Assembly (NCBI RefSeq): GCF_900104945.1
Contig: NZ_LT629736.1
Span: 1,674,001-1,738,000 of the forward strand
DNA from: Halopseudomonas xinjiangensis
GTDB lineage: Bacteria; Pseudomonadota; Gammaproteobacteria; Pseudomonadales; Pseudomonadaceae
DNA length: 64,000 bases
Direction of reading: 5' to 3'
The position numbers and the translations under genes were made by a program. The notes under the pieces were generated by a model, which was not told the DNA's origin, made no database searches, and saw only the letters and a program-made list of their open reading frames with translations. Below are positions 35,465 through 45,370 of this stretch, piece after piece; the stretch's first letter is position 1; every line of letters begins with the position of its first letter.

Positions 35465-36396
35465 GCTTGAGCTCCTTTTTCCGCATTTTCGTCAACCAGC
35501 GAGAGGAAAAGCTCTTCCAGCCGGTTGCTCTTGTTTCTCAGACTGAGTACTTCGATACCCTGGCGTCCAAGCTCGATGAACAATCTGTTGAGCCCCTGCT
35601 CCTTGTCCACCTGCACCTCGAGCGTGTGCTCGTCGGCCAGCACGCACGGATAACCGTCCAGGGCAGGAGCAGCGCTCAGGCCATCACGGGTGTCGAGCAG
35701 GAATGTTTCGACGTGCAGCTCTTTGAGCAACTTGCGCATGCTGGTGTTATGAATGATGCGGCCCTGATCGATGATTGCGATATGCCGGCACAGCTGCTCC
35801 GCCTCTTCGAGGTAGTGCGTCGTCAGGACGATGGTGACGCCCTGCGCGTTGATCTCCTGCAGAAACTGCCACATCGAACGACGGATTTCGATATCGACAC
35901 CGGCAGTGGGCTCATCGAGAATCAGCAGCTTCGGCTCGTGAATCAGTGCCCGGGCGATCATCAGACGCCGTTTCATGCCGCCTGAAAGCATGCGCGAAGC
36001 TACGTCACGCTTGTCCCACAGACCCAGTCGCTTCAGGTAATGCTCGGCACGCTCGCGTGCCTGGCGTAGCGGAATGCCGTAGTAACCCGCCTGGTTGACC
36101 AGAATGTCGAACGTCTTTTCGAACTGACTGAAATTGAATTCCTGCGGCACCACGCCGATGCAGCGCTTGGCTGCCATCAGGTCAGTATCGATGTCGTGGC
36201 CGAACACCCGTACCTTGCCGGCGGTCTTGTTCACCAGCGAAGAGAGAATGCCGATGGTCGTGGACTTGCCTGCGCCATTCGGGCCGAGCAGAGCGAAAAA
36301 GTCGCCTTCCTTCACTTCCAGATCGATTCCGCGCAGGGCGGTGAACCCGTTACCGTAGGTTTTGGTCAGCCCTTTGATACTGATCGCTGCTGTCAT
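35461..36396 (-). CDS. ABC-2 type exporter ATP-binding protein
   Basis: 311 aa. Walker A LLGPNGAGKSTTIG (about 36-49), Q-loop GVVPQEFNFSQFE, signature LSGGMKRRLMIARAL (about 145), Walker B LLILDEPTAGVD, H-loop LTTHYLEEAEQL, and a C-terminal extension of about 90 residues typical of YadG/CcmA-type drug or polymer exporters. Forms an exporter with the downstream permease. No outer partner or periplasmic gene in the operon. Confidence 0.93.
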   Translation of the reverse strand: MTAAISIKGLTKTYGNGFTALRGIDLEVKEGDFFALLGPNGAGKSTTIGILSSLVNKTAGKVRVFGHDIDTDLMAAKRCIGVVPQEFNFSQFEKTFDILVNQAGYYGIPLRQARERAEHYLKRLGLWDKRDVASRMLSGGMKRRLMIARALIHEPKLLILDEPTAGVDIEIRRSMWQFLQEINAQGVTIVLTTHYLEEAEQLCRHIAIIDQGRIIHNTSMRKLLKELHVETFLLDTRDGLSAAPALDGYPCVLADEHTLEVQVDKEQGLNRLFIELGRQGIEVLSLRNKSNRLEELFLSLVDENAEKGAQA

Positions 36397-36598
36397 GCGT
36401 CACTCACTAGCCCAATGGGGACCCAAATCAATGGGGTCGGCTCGCGTTTTTTCAACCCTGTAGCCGGCGACGGCGTCCCGTCATCCGGCGCGCTGCACTT
36501 ACAAAAGTGCTACAAATGTGACCTGCCGGTCCGTTGTTCAGCGCGATCCGACATCCTATCCTCGGGTTCACAAAAACAACACGACACCGGAGAAAGTC

Positions 36599-37915
36599 AT
36601 GGCCCAAACGCCAGATTCACCCCCCGGCGCGTTCGATGACGATGTCGCTCGTCGCATAACGCCCGCTTACCGCCGCTACGCTCTTATCGTTCTGGTTGCC
36701 GCGTATACGTCGAGTCACGTAGACCGCAACATCGTCGGCATTTTGATCGAACCGCTTAAAGCGGATCTGGGTCTGTCCGACACCCAGCTGGGCTTTTTGT
36801 CTGGCATCGCCTTCGCTCTTTTCTACGCAACGCTTGGCATTCCGATCGCCATCTGGGCTGACCGATCCAACCGCCGCAACATCATCGCCTGGTCCGTAGC
36901 GATCTGGAGCGCCATGACAGCCGTCTGCGGTCTGGCTCAAAATTTCTGGCAGCTCGCCCTGGCCCGGATCGGTGTCGGTATTGGTGAGGCTGGCTCTAGT
37001 CCACCGTCGCACTCCATGCTCTCGGATCTATATCCGAAGGAGCAGCGTTCCAGCGCCATGTCCATCTACGCGCTCGGCGTTTACTTCGGCATCATGATCG
37101 GCTTTCTGGTTGGCGGCTTCGTTGCCGATCAGTGGGGCTGGCGAGCGGCTTTCTTCGTCGTAGGTCTGCCGGGATTACTCATAGCCCTGCTGGTGCGTTT
37201 CACCATGATCGAACCGCCTCGCGGCTTCGCCGACGGCGTACCGCCTCCGCCGCGTGGCAAGGTCGATATCAAGAAGGGCTTCGCCGTCTTGTGGCGCGTG
37301 CGTACTTCGCGGCACGTAGTGGTCGGCGTCACCCTGACTGCGCTGGTCGGCTACGGCACAATCGTCTGGAACCCGGCATTTCTAATCCGGAACCATGGCC
37401 TCACGGCTACTCAGGTCGGCCTGTTCCTGGGTCCGGTGATGGGTATTATCGGCGGTCTTGGCGCCTTCGTAGGCGGCATGCTGGCTGACAAACTGGCAGC
37501 CCGTGACATGGCCTGGAACGCCTGGATCGTTGGCCTGGCGAAGTTTATTGCCGTGCCCTTCGTCATCGCTTTCTACATGATTGACAATACCTTCTGGGCG
37601 CTCGTGGCCTATTGTCCGGCAGTGTTCCTCGGCGCGTTCTATCTTGGGCCGAGCTTCGCCATGATCCAGAGCCTGACGCCGCTGCGCAATCGCGCCTTGG
37701 CCTCGGCAATCATGTTGCTGGTGCTGAACCTGTTTGGTCTGGGTTTCGGTCCGCAGCTGATCGGCATCGTCAGCGACCTGATGCGTGACTTCGCCGGGAT
37801 CGAAAGTCTGAGGTATGCACTCATTGGCGCAGCCTTCGCCAATCTCTGGGCATGCTGGCATTACTTCCTGGCCGGAAAGACGATTCGTTACGATCTCGAC
37901 CATATCGAGCACTAA
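36599..37915 (+). CDS. MFS transporter, Spinster-like
   Basis: 438 aa, 12 membrane segments. The N-terminal half has SSHVDRNIVGILIEPLKADL, the motif A-like GIPIAIWADRSNRRNIIA and GIGEAGSSPPSHSMLSDLYP, which are characteristic of the spinster/MFS_1 group found in many pseudomonads near catabolic genes. The substrate is unknown. ATG 36599 has GGAGAAAG; the frame is open 27 codons further upstream. It ends with a strong terminator. Confidence 0.88.
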   Translation: MAQTPDSPPGAFDDDVARRITPAYRRYALIVLVAAYTSSHVDRNIVGILIEPLKADLGLSDTQLGFLSGIAFALFYATLGIPIAIWADRSNRRNIIAWSVAIWSAMTAVCGLAQNFWQLALARIGVGIGEAGSSPPSHSMLSDLYPKEQRSSAMSIYALGVYFGIMIGFLVGGFVADQWGWRAAFFVVGLPGLLIALLVRFTMIEPPRGFADGVPPPPRGKVDIKKGFAVLWRVRTSRHVVVGVTLTALVGYGTIVWNPAFLIRNHGLTATQVGLFLGPVMGIIGGLGAFVGGMLADKLAARDMAWNAWIVGLAKFIAVPFVIAFYMIDNTFWALVAYCPAVFLGAFYLGPSFAMIQSLTPLRNRALASAIMLLVLNLFGLGFGPQLIGIVSDLMRDFAGIESLRYALIGAAFANLWACWHYFLAGKTIRYDLDHIEH

Positions 37916-37924
37916 TCTTTTTGC

Positions 37925-37960
37925 GAAACAGCCGGGCGCCCCTTGGCGCCCGGCTGTTTC
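37925..37960. terminator. Intrinsic terminator after the MFS gene
   Basis: GAAACAGCCGGGCGCC, loop CCTT, GGCGCCCGGCTGTTTC: a perfect 16 bp stem with A/T ends, ten bases after the stop codon. Confidence 0.85.
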
Positions 37961-38055
37961 GTTCCCTTATCACCCCTTCCTCACGGCCTCCTTCGATGCC
38001 TACGACCAAAGCGACTATGCTGGGGTCAGCACAGACATGACGAAAGGAGCGCGCA

Positions 38056-40497
38056 ATGTTCACCCTGCTTTGGCTGATTGGTCTATTTTTCTGCATCACC
38101 GGTCTGGCCTACGCCCGCAGCGGCTTGCTCAATGCCTGCCTGGTTGTGGGTCTGTATCTGCTCGCGATGTCCCTGTTCAGTCCGGCGCACTGGTCGCTCA
38201 TGCTTGTTCTCTGGGCGGTGTTCCTTGGGCTGGCGATCCCGCTGAATCTCTCCGGCTGGCGTCGTGACAAGGTCAGCGCACCGCTGTTCGGCTGGTTCCA
38301 GAAAGTATTGCCGCCTTTATCAGACACGGAAAAGGAAGCCATCGAGGCCGGTACAGTCTGGTGGGACGGTGAACTGTTCAGCGGTCGGCCGGACTGGAAT
38401 CAGTTGCATGATTACCCCATGCCTCAACTCACCGAGGAGGAGCAGGCCTTCATAGACGGCCCGGTCGAAGAGCTATGCCGCATGACCAGCGAGTGGGAGC
38501 TCACCACCACCTTGCAGGATCTGCCGCCGGACGTGTGGGAGTTTGTCCGTAACAATGGCTTTTTCGGGCTGATCATCCCAACCGAGTTCGGCGGCAAGGG
38601 GTTCTCCGCGTTCGCTCATTCGCAAATCGTCATGAAACTCGCCAGCCGTAGCGGCGATCTTGGCTCGACGGTAATGGTGCCCAACTCGCTGGGGCCGGCG
38701 GAACTCCTGCTGCAATACGGTACCGAGGAGCAGAAAAAGCACTACCTGCCCCGGCTGGCTGCCGGCGAAGAGGTTCCCTGCTTCGCGCTTACCTCGCCCG
38801 AGGCCGGCTCCGATGCGGGTGCAATGCCCGATCGCGGGATCGTATGCCACGGCCAATGGCAGGGCGAAGAGGTGCTTGGCCTTCGGGTTAGCTGGGAAAA
38901 GCGCTACATCACCCTGGGCCCGGTGGCGACGCTGCTGGGTCTGGCCTTCAAGGTATTCGATCCCGACCGTCTGCTGGGCGATGACGAGGAGCTGGGCATT
39001 TCATTGGCGCTGATTCCCACCGAGACACCCGGCGTCGAAATCGGGCGGCGGCATTTCCCGCTCAACGCCGCTTTCATGAACGGTCCCAACTCCGGCAAGG
39101 ATGTGTTCATTCCAATGGACTACCTGATCGGTGGGCAGCCGATGATCGGCCAGGGCTGGGTGATGCTGATGAATTGCCTCTCGGTCGGCCGGTCCATCTC
39201 CCTGCCCGCCGGCAGTACCGGTGGAGCAAAAATGGCGAGCATGACGACCGGTGCGTACGCGCGTATCCGCCAGCAGTTCGGCCTGCCCATCGGCGAGTTC
39301 GAAGGGGTACAGGAAGCTTTGGCGCGCATCGGCGGCAACACCTACATCATGGACGCGGCACGCACCATGACCGCCGGTGCCGTGGATCTCGGTGAAAAGC
39401 CTTCCGTGCTGTCAGCGGTGGTGAAATACCATCTGACCGAGCGTATGCGGCAGTGCATCAACGACGCGATGGACATTCACGGCGGCAAGGGCATTTGCAT
39501 GGGCCCGAAGAATTACCTGGGCCGCTCGTATCAGTCGGTACCGATCTCGATCACCGTGGAAGGCGCCAACATCCTCACTCGCAACATGATGATCTTTGGT
39601 CAGGGGGCGATTCGCTGCCACCCGTACGTGCTGAAGGAAATGCTCGCCACGCAGGACGAGGATCGCGACCGCGGGCTGCGCCACTTCGACAAGTTGTTAT
39701 TCGATCACGTCGGCTTTGCCACCAGCAACGCCGCAGCCAGCCTGTTGCTCGGATTGACCGGAGGGGCGCTGGTCAGCGTACCGGAGTATGCCGAAACGCG
39801 GCGCTTCTATAGGCAGTTATCCAGACTATCGGCCTGCTTCGCCACGCTGGCCGATACCACCATGCTGGTGCTCGGCGGAGAGCTGAAACGCCGCGAACGA
39901 TTGTCCGCGCGCCTGGGCGACATGCTCAGCAACCTGTACCTGGCGAGCGCTGCGCTAAAACGGTTCGAAGACCAGGGGCGGCCGGACGAAGATCTTCCGT
40001 TTCTGGAGTGGAGCGTACAGGACGCCCTCACCCGGACCGAACAGGCGATGGACGAAACACTCAAGAACTTCCCGGTACGCTGGGCGGCGGTGCTGCTGCG
40101 CATACTGGTCATGCCGCTGGGGCGTCGCAACGCGCCACCTTCCGACCGGATCGGCGCCGAGGTTGCGCGCCGCATGATGACCCCAGGCGCTGCGCGAGAC
40201 CGGTTGATCGCCGGCTGTTTCCGTAGCAACGACCCTGACGACGTCACCGGACTGCTTAATCATGCGCTGGAAAAGGTCATCCAGGCCGAGGCGATCGAGA
40301 AGCGCATGGCCCGCTCTGTGCGCGAAGGCAATCTGGCCTACGACGACGATGCGGACATGCTCGCGGTAGCGATCGCCGCCGATATCATCACCGCAGAGGA
40401 CGCCGAAATCATTCGCCAGGCCCACACCGCACGGCGCGCAGTAATAGAGGTAGACGACTTTTCCAAGGAGGAAATGACGCCGTCGACCGAGAAGTAA
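38056..40497 (+). CDS. fadE: Acyl-CoA dehydrogenase FadE (large, membrane-anchored type)
   Basis: 813 aa. First oxidation step of fatty-acid beta-oxidation. Two or three N-terminal hydrophobic segments (about 1-75) precede the dehydrogenase core with FGLIIPTEFGGKGFSAFAHS, CFALTSPEAGSDAGAMPDRG and AMDIHGGKGICMGPKNYLG. A DUF1974-type C-terminal domain follows. Size and domain order match E. coli FadE (814) and pseudomonad FadE homologues. AAAGGAGCGC precedes the ATG. A hairpin follows the stop. No fadR-type operator was searched for successfully. Confidence 0.95.
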   Translation: MFTLLWLIGLFFCITGLAYARSGLLNACLVVGLYLLAMSLFSPAHWSLMLVLWAVFLGLAIPLNLSGWRRDKVSAPLFGWFQKVLPPLSDTEKEAIEAGTVWWDGELFSGRPDWNQLHDYPMPQLTEEEQAFIDGPVEELCRMTSEWELTTTLQDLPPDVWEFVRNNGFFGLIIPTEFGGKGFSAFAHSQIVMKLASRSGDLGSTVMVPNSLGPAELLLQYGTEEQKKHYLPRLAAGEEVPCFALTSPEAGSDAGAMPDRGIVCHGQWQGEEVLGLRVSWEKRYITLGPVATLLGLAFKVFDPDRLLGDDEELGISLALIPTETPGVEIGRRHFPLNAAFMNGPNSGKDVFIPMDYLIGGQPMIGQGWVMLMNCLSVGRSISLPAGSTGGAKMASMTTGAYARIRQQFGLPIGEFEGVQEALARIGGNTYIMDAARTMTAGAVDLGEKPSVLSAVVKYHLTERMRQCINDAMDIHGGKGICMGPKNYLGRSYQSVPISITVEGANILTRNMMIFGQGAIRCHPYVLKEMLATQDEDRDRGLRHFDKLLFDHVGFATSNAAASLLLGLTGGALVSVPEYAETRRFYRQLSRLSACFATLADTTMLVLGGELKRRERLSARLGDMLSNLYLASAALKRFEDQGRPDEDLPFLEWSVQDALTRTEQAMDETLKNFPVRWAAVLLRILVMPLGRRNAPPSDRIGAEVARRMMTPGAARDRLIAGCFRSNDPDDVTGLLNHALEKVIQAEAIEKRMARSVREGNLAYDDDADMLAVAIAADIITAEDAEIIRQAHTARRAVIEVDDFSKEEMTPSTEK

Positions 40498-40503
40498 TTA
40501 CAT

Positions 40504-40531
40504 ATCTGGCGTGCCAGACGGCACGCCAGAT
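40504..40531. terminator. Hairpin between convergent fadE and antiporter genes
   Basis: ATCTGGCGTGCC, loop AGAC, GGCACGCCAGAT: a perfect 12 bp stem filling the gap between the two stop codons. It probably serves both directions; no long T-tract. Confidence 0.7.
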
Positions 40532-41851
40532 TCAGAGCACCATCACCGCGAGCCAGCCGAAGACCAGCAATGGCAGGTTGTAGTGCAGGAAGGTCGGCAC
40601 GACCGTGTCCCAGATGTGGTTGTGCTGCCCGTCTGCGTTCAAGCCTGCAGTTGGACCGAGCGTCGAATCGGATGCAGGCGAGCCGGCGTCACCGAGCGCC
40701 GCCGCAGTACCAACCAGTGCAACGATTGCCAGCGGGCTGAAACCCAGCTGCATGGCGAGCGGCACGTAGATCGCGGCAATAATCGGGATGGTCGAAAACG
40801 ACGAGCCGATACCCATGGTGATGAGCAGGCCGACTAGCAACATCAGCAACGCAGCCAGAGCCTTGTTGCCGCCGATCAGCTCGGCCGAGCCGTCTACCAG
40901 CGTCTGTATGGAACCCGTGGCGCGCATCACCTCGGCGAATCCGGCTGCGGTGATCATGATGAAACCGATCATCGCCATCATTTTCATCCCTTCGGTGAAC
41001 ACGTCGTCCGCTTCGCGCCAGCGCACCACACCGGACACCGAGAAGATGACGAAACCAGCCAGCGCGCCGATGATCATCGAATCCAGCCATAACTGCATGA
41101 CGAACGCCACCACAATGGCGATCAGCGCCACCAGAAGCGCCAGTGGCCGGCCGACCCGGTGGATATGCTCAACCTGCCCCACATTTGCCGTGTCGTAGCT
41201 GCGGGGCCGGCGATAGCTGAAGAAAATCGCCACCAGTAGCCCTAATAGCATGCCCAGCGCGGGTAGCCCCATGGCTGTCATCACGTTCACCCCGGACACG
41301 TCCCCGCCGCTCTCGGTCACGTTCGCCAGCAGGATGTCATTCAGAAAAATGCCGCCGAAACCCACCGGCAGAAACATGTAGGGTGTGATCAGCCCGAAAG
41401 TGAGCACACAGGCGACGAGGCGGCGATCGAGATTGAGCCGGCCCATGACGTACAACAGCGGAGGAACCAGCAACGGGATGAACGCGATGTGAATGGGCAG
41501 GATGTTCTGCGACGAAATCGCGACAGCGAGCAAGACCAAAATCATAAAGGCCTTGAGCATCCCCTGGCCTTCCTGCGCTCGACTGTTGACCAGGCCCAGA
41601 GCCTTGTCCGCCAGTACATGAGCCAACCCGGACTTCGCGATGGCGACAGCGAAGGCACCTAGCAGAGCGTAGCTGAGCGCGACATTGGCGCCCTTGCCCA
41701 GGCCGCCCTGAAAGGCTTCTAGCGTGGCTTCCAGTCCCAGCCCGCCAAGCAGACCTCCGGTGACTGCGCCAATGATCAGCGCGACCACAACGTGTACGCG
41801 GCATAAACTGAGAACAAGCATCACCGCAACGGCGGCTACCACGGCATTCAT
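40532..41851 (-). CDS. Na+/H+ antiporter family protein (YuiF/COG2056-like)
   Basis: 439 aa, about 11-12 membrane segments. [63 protein letters not shown] and [18 protein letters not shown] resemble the COG2056 family, annotated as Na+/H+ antiporters; some members transport amino acids such as histidine instead. ATG 41851 was chosen over the 20-residue upstream extension because of a GAGGAT site. Single gene, divergent from the flavin reductase gene. Confidence 0.8.
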   Translation of the reverse strand: MNAVVAAVAVMLVLSLCRVHVVVALIIGAVTGGLLGGLGLEATLEAFQGGLGKGANVALSYALLGAFAVAIAKSGLAHVLADKALGLVNSRAQEGQGMLKAFMILVLLAVAISSQNILPIHIAFIPLLVPPLLYVMGRLNLDRRLVACVLTFGLITPYMFLPVGFGGIFLNDILLANVTESGGDVSGVNVMTAMGLPALGMLLGLLVAIFFSYRRPRSYDTANVGQVEHIHRVGRPLALLVALIAIVVAFVMQLWLDSMIIGALAGFVIFSVSGVVRWREADDVFTEGMKMMAMIGFIMITAAGFAEVMRATGSIQTLVDGSAELIGGNKALAALLMLLVGLLITMGIGSSFSTIPIIAAIYVPLAMQLGFSPLAIVALVGTAAALGDAGSPASDSTLGPTAGLNADGQHNHIWDTVVPTFLHYNLPLLVFGWLAVMVL

Positions 41852-42032
41852 CGATCCATCCTCGGGTTGGGCCAGTCGGCCGAAGGCCGCGTACTCTGCA
41901 GCAACCGGCACCCGCTGTCAAAAATGCCGCGACTGGTCGGCGCAGACGTTTCGATGAATCCGATCGGGAATTTCCGCTGGTTTCCTGCCAACCTGACTCG
42001 TAGCATTCCTCGAAACCGTAAGGAGGAACGCC

Positions 42033-42629
42033 ATGCTCAACATCGCCATCGTCGCCGGCAGTAACCGCAGCAACAGCCAGACTGCCAAGGTCGCGCGGTT
42101 CATTCGCCAAACCCTTCTCCAGCGGTTCGACCTTCCGGGCGAGAATGTCTCGGTAATCGATCTCGGGAGCTACCCGCTGCCGCTCTGGCCTGCGGACGAC
42201 GTCGGTCCCTGGGGCATGTTCGAGAAGCAGCTGATCAAGGCCGACGCCATTATCATCCTGTCACCGGAATACAACGGCATGGCCAGCCCCGCGATCAAGA
42301 ACTTCTTCCTGTTTGCCAGCAAGGCCCAACTCGCCCACAAGCCAGCCATGCTTACCGGCGTCTCGGCTGGCATCGGCGGAGCCAATCCGATAAGCGAACT
42401 GCGTACTTCGAGCTACAAGAACTGCCGCCTGTGCTATATCCCCGAGCATCTGATCGTGCGTGGAGTGGAACAGGTGATGAACATGCCGGAGCCGGTTTCA
42501 GAAGATGACCGCCGGATCCGCGCCCGTCTCGAATACACCCTGGATGTGCTACTGCGCTATGCCGAGGCGCTGAAGCCGGTGCGTGAGCAGATCGATATGA
42601 CCAATCCCGCGTTCACCAACGGCATGTGA
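42033..42629 (+). CDS. NADPH-dependent FMN reductase-like protein
   Basis: 198 aa flavodoxin-like fold (FMN_red). The phosphate loop is AGSNRSNSQTAKVARFI, and ILSPEYNGMASPAIKNFFLF is the family signature. Members reduce FMN, quinones, azo dyes or chromate with NAD(P)H; which applies here cannot be told. AAGGAGG precedes the ATG. Unlike WrbA, it lacks the long insertion typical of tetrameric quinone reductases. Confidence 0.87.
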   Translation: MLNIAIVAGSNRSNSQTAKVARFIRQTLLQRFDLPGENVSVIDLGSYPLPLWPADDVGPWGMFEKQLIKADAIIILSPEYNGMASPAIKNFFLFASKAQLAHKPAMLTGVSAGIGGANPISELRTSSYKNCRLCYIPEHLIVRGVEQVMNMPEPVSEDDRRIRARLEYTLDVLLRYAEALKPVREQIDMTNPAFTNGM

Positions 42630-42867
42630 GATGCGACTAATGTCTAGTGGCTCGGGTCGCGTCGCGCCCGGGTTGCCCTCGAACCGGCGCGACAGCTCAA
42701 GATCAGCGCTTTCCCCGCTCTGGACGGCGCACCGGGAATGACCGCAAAGTGACTGGACGATGACAGTTCGACCAATGTATTAGGGTCGGCGTCTCCCGCC
42801 CATGCTTTATTGGACTCCGCGATCCGGCTCGGCTCCGGCCCGCACATGATCACACAGGAGAACAATA

Positions 42868-44100
42868 ATGAAGCATGTGAAACCCCACGCCCTGGCCGCC
42901 GCTGTGGCCCTGAGCCTTGCCATCCCCAGCACACCAGTCATCGCCATGAGTCTCACCGATGACGCCACGGCCACCTTGCAACTGCGCAACCTCTACTTCA
43001 ACCGTGATTTCCGAGGACCCGGAGCGCAATCAAAGGCCGAGGAGTGGGCACAGGGATTCATCTTCCGCGGCAAGACCGGCTACACGCATGGAGATCAGGG
43101 CCTGGGTATCGACGTACATGCCGCTCTCGGGGTCAAGCTGGATTCCTCCGATGATCGAGCCGGCACGTTGCTGTTGCCCAACAGCTTCGGCGACGAAGGT
43201 CCGGATCATTACAGCCACATACTCTTCACCGGTAAGGCCCGAGTCTCCAACAGCGAACTCAAGGTCGGCGGCATCATCCCGACCATTCCCGTCGCTCAGG
43301 CTAGCGATATCCGCCTGCTGCCTCAGACGTACACCGGTGCTGCACTCGGCGTCGGCGAAGTGCCAGGGCTGGACATTCAGGCCGGCCAGCTGCGTCAGGT
43401 GAACTACCTGAACAGCAGCGACCTGCAGGATATCGGCGCCACGGTCGGCGGAATGTCGGACCGCTTCAACTACCTCGGCGGCACCTACAAGGTGGATGCG
43501 ATCAGTTCGACCCTCGGCCTGTGGCGCGCCGAATTGGACAACGTCTACGCGCAAAATCTGCTGAACCTGATTCTCACCAAACCGGTTGGCAGCGTCACGC
43601 TCGGCGCCAACCTCGCCTACTTCGATACCAGCGATCACGGCAACCAGACGCTCGCCATCGACCATAAAATGAAATCGTTGATGCTGTCTGCCGGCGCCGG
43701 GTCACATACTTTCCGTCTCGGCTATCAGCACAGCGATGGCGACACGTCGTTCCCCTATCTGAGCCAGAACAATCCGTACCTGGCCAACTATGTACAAATC
43801 CTCGATTTTGCCAGAGCGGATGAGCGTTCCTGGCAGGCCCGCTACGACGTCGATTTCGCCGGCCTTGGTTTGCCGGGCCTGAAAGGTCTGGTGCGTTACG
43901 TGAAAGGTACCGATATCGACCTGGCAGCCACGGACGATGGCAGCGAATGGGAGCGTGACATCGATTTCACCTACACCATCCAGTCGGGCCCCTTGAAGAA
44001 TGTCGCGCTGCAGTGGCGCAACGCGATGGTGCGCTCTGATGCCATCCGCGATATCAACGAAAACCGGTTGATCCTCAACTACACCATTACGCTTCGCTGA
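42868..44100 (+). CDS. OprD-family outer-membrane porin
   Basis: 410 aa. Signal peptide MKHVKPHALAAAVALSLAIP...VIA, then an OprD-type barrel: LQLRNLYFNRDF, WAQGFIFRGKTGYTHGDQGLGIDVHA, LPQTYTGAAL, and a C-terminal strand ENRLILNYTITLR. OprD porins take up basic amino acids or small organic acids. It is somewhat shorter than the best known members. AGGAGAACA precedes the ATG. It is alone, between spacers, so its substrate gives no contextual hint. Confidence 0.92.
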   Translation: MKHVKPHALAAAVALSLAIPSTPVIAMSLTDDATATLQLRNLYFNRDFRGPGAQSKAEEWAQGFIFRGKTGYTHGDQGLGIDVHAALGVKLDSSDDRAGTLLLPNSFGDEGPDHYSHILFTGKARVSNSELKVGGIIPTIPVAQASDIRLLPQTYTGAALGVGEVPGLDIQAGQLRQVNYLNSSDLQDIGATVGGMSDRFNYLGGTYKVDAISSTLGLWRAELDNVYAQNLLNLILTKPVGSVTLGANLAYFDTSDHGNQTLAIDHKMKSLMLSAGAGSHTFRLGYQHSDGDTSFPYLSQNNPYLANYVQILDFARADERSWQARYDVDFAGLGLPGLKGLVRYVKGTDIDLAATDDGSEWERDIDFTYTIQSGPLKNVALQWRNAMVRSDAIRDINENRLILNYTITLR

Positions 44101-44120
44101 CCTTCGCGCCACTCGCGCGC

Positions 44121-44150
44121 AAAAAAGCCCGGGCATGCCCGGGCTTTTTT
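44121..44150. terminator. Perfectly palindromic bidirectional terminator
   Basis: AAAAAAGCCCGGGCA followed immediately by its exact reverse complement TGCCCGGGCTTTTTT: 30 bases, no asymmetry. It lies between convergent porin and amtB genes and gives a T-tract in both directions. Confidence 0.95.
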
Positions 44151-44161
44151 GTTCTTGTTGC

Positions 44162-45370
44162 TCAGTCGTCCGATACGGCCGGAATGCGGTGGATCGACAG
44201 ATCAGCCCCGCGAAACTCCTGCTCCTCGGTCAGACGAATGCCCGCAATTGCGCGGATCAGTCCATAAACGACCAGTCCGCCGATAAAGGCAACGGCGATA
44301 CCGAGCAACGTACCGATGAGCTGAGAAACAATGTTCACCCCACCCAGGCCGCCGAACATCTCGGCGCCAAAGACGCCTGCAGCGATTCCACCCCAGGCGC
44401 CGCAGAGTCCGTGCAGCGGCCAAACACCCAGCACGTCGTCGATCTTCCAGCGATTCTGCGTCAGGATGAACGTCCAGACGAACAGCGCACCCGCCACGAC
44501 ACCGGTGAACAGGGCTCCGAGCGGATGCATGACATCCGAGCCAGCGCACACCGCCACCAGTCCGGCCAGCGGGCCGTTGTGCAGAAAGCCGGGATCGCAG
44601 CGACCCAGAACCAGCGCCGCAATGATTCCGCCGACCATGGCCATCAGCGAATTCACGGCTACCAGGCCGCTGATGCCGTCGATGGTCTGCGCGGACATCA
44701 CATTGAAACCGAACCAGCCGATAGTAAGTATCCAGGCGCCCAGGGCGAGAAACGGAATGTTGGACGGCGGAAAGGCAACAACATGACCTTCGCGATACCG
44801 GCCGCGACGTGCGCCGAGCAACAAGACTGCACCAAGCGCCAGCCATCCGCCCATCGCGTGCACCACTACCGAGCCGGCGAAGTCATGGAAGCCCGCGCCG
44901 AAGCGGTCTTGCAGCCAGTCCTGCAGACCGTAGTTGCCATTCCAGACGATGCCTTCGAAAAACGGATATATCAGACCGACGATGAACAACGAGGCGCAAA
45001 GCTGGGGTGCGAACCTGGCTCGCTCGGCGATGCCGCCGGAGATGATGGCCGGGATCGCCGCTGCGAAGGTCATCAGGAAGAAGAACTTGACCAGGGCATA
45101 GCCGTTGTTTTCCGACAACTCTGCCGCCCCGGTAAAAAAATGCGCGCCGTAAGCAATCCAGTAACCAATAAAGAAGTACGCCAGACACGATACAGCGAAG
45201 TCGCTGATGATTTTCGACAGTGCATTGACCTGGTTCTTCTGGCGTACCGTGCCGACTTCAAGGAAGGCAAACCCGGCGTGCATCGCCAGCACCATGATTG
45301 CGCCCATGAGAATGAACAAGGTGTTTGCACCGTGAATGAGCGTATCCACCGCGCTTTGCAAATTTTCCAT
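44162..45370 (-). CDS. amtB: Ammonium transporter
   Basis: 402 aa, 11 membrane segments. AmtB signatures: HAGFAFLEVGTVRQKNQVNA, DFAGSVVVHAMGGWLALGAV with the first pore histidine, and VWPLHGLCGAWGGIAAGVFG with the second. ATG 45370 has CGGAG at the right distance; an upstream GTG/ATG would add nine residues. No glnK accompanies it, unlike the usual glnK-amtB pair, so its regulation is not apparent. I found no convincing -24/-12 promoter upstream. Confidence 0.92.
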   Translation of the reverse strand: MENLQSAVDTLIHGANTLFILMGAIMVLAMHAGFAFLEVGTVRQKNQVNALSKIISDFAVSCLAYFFIGYWIAYGAHFFTGAAELSENNGYALVKFFFLMTFAAAIPAIISGGIAERARFAPQLCASLFIVGLIYPFFEGIVWNGNYGLQDWLQDRFGAGFHDFAGSVVVHAMGGWLALGAVLLLGARRGRYREGHVVAFPPSNIPFLALGAWILTIGWFGFNVMSAQTIDGISGLVAVNSLMAMVGGIIAALVLGRCDPGFLHNGPLAGLVAVCAGSDVMHPLGALFTGVVAGALFVWTFILTQNRWKIDDVLGVWPLHGLCGAWGGIAAGVFGAEMFGGLGGVNIVSQLIGTLLGIAVAFIGGLVVYGLIRAIAGIRLTEEQEFRGADLSIHRIPAVSDD

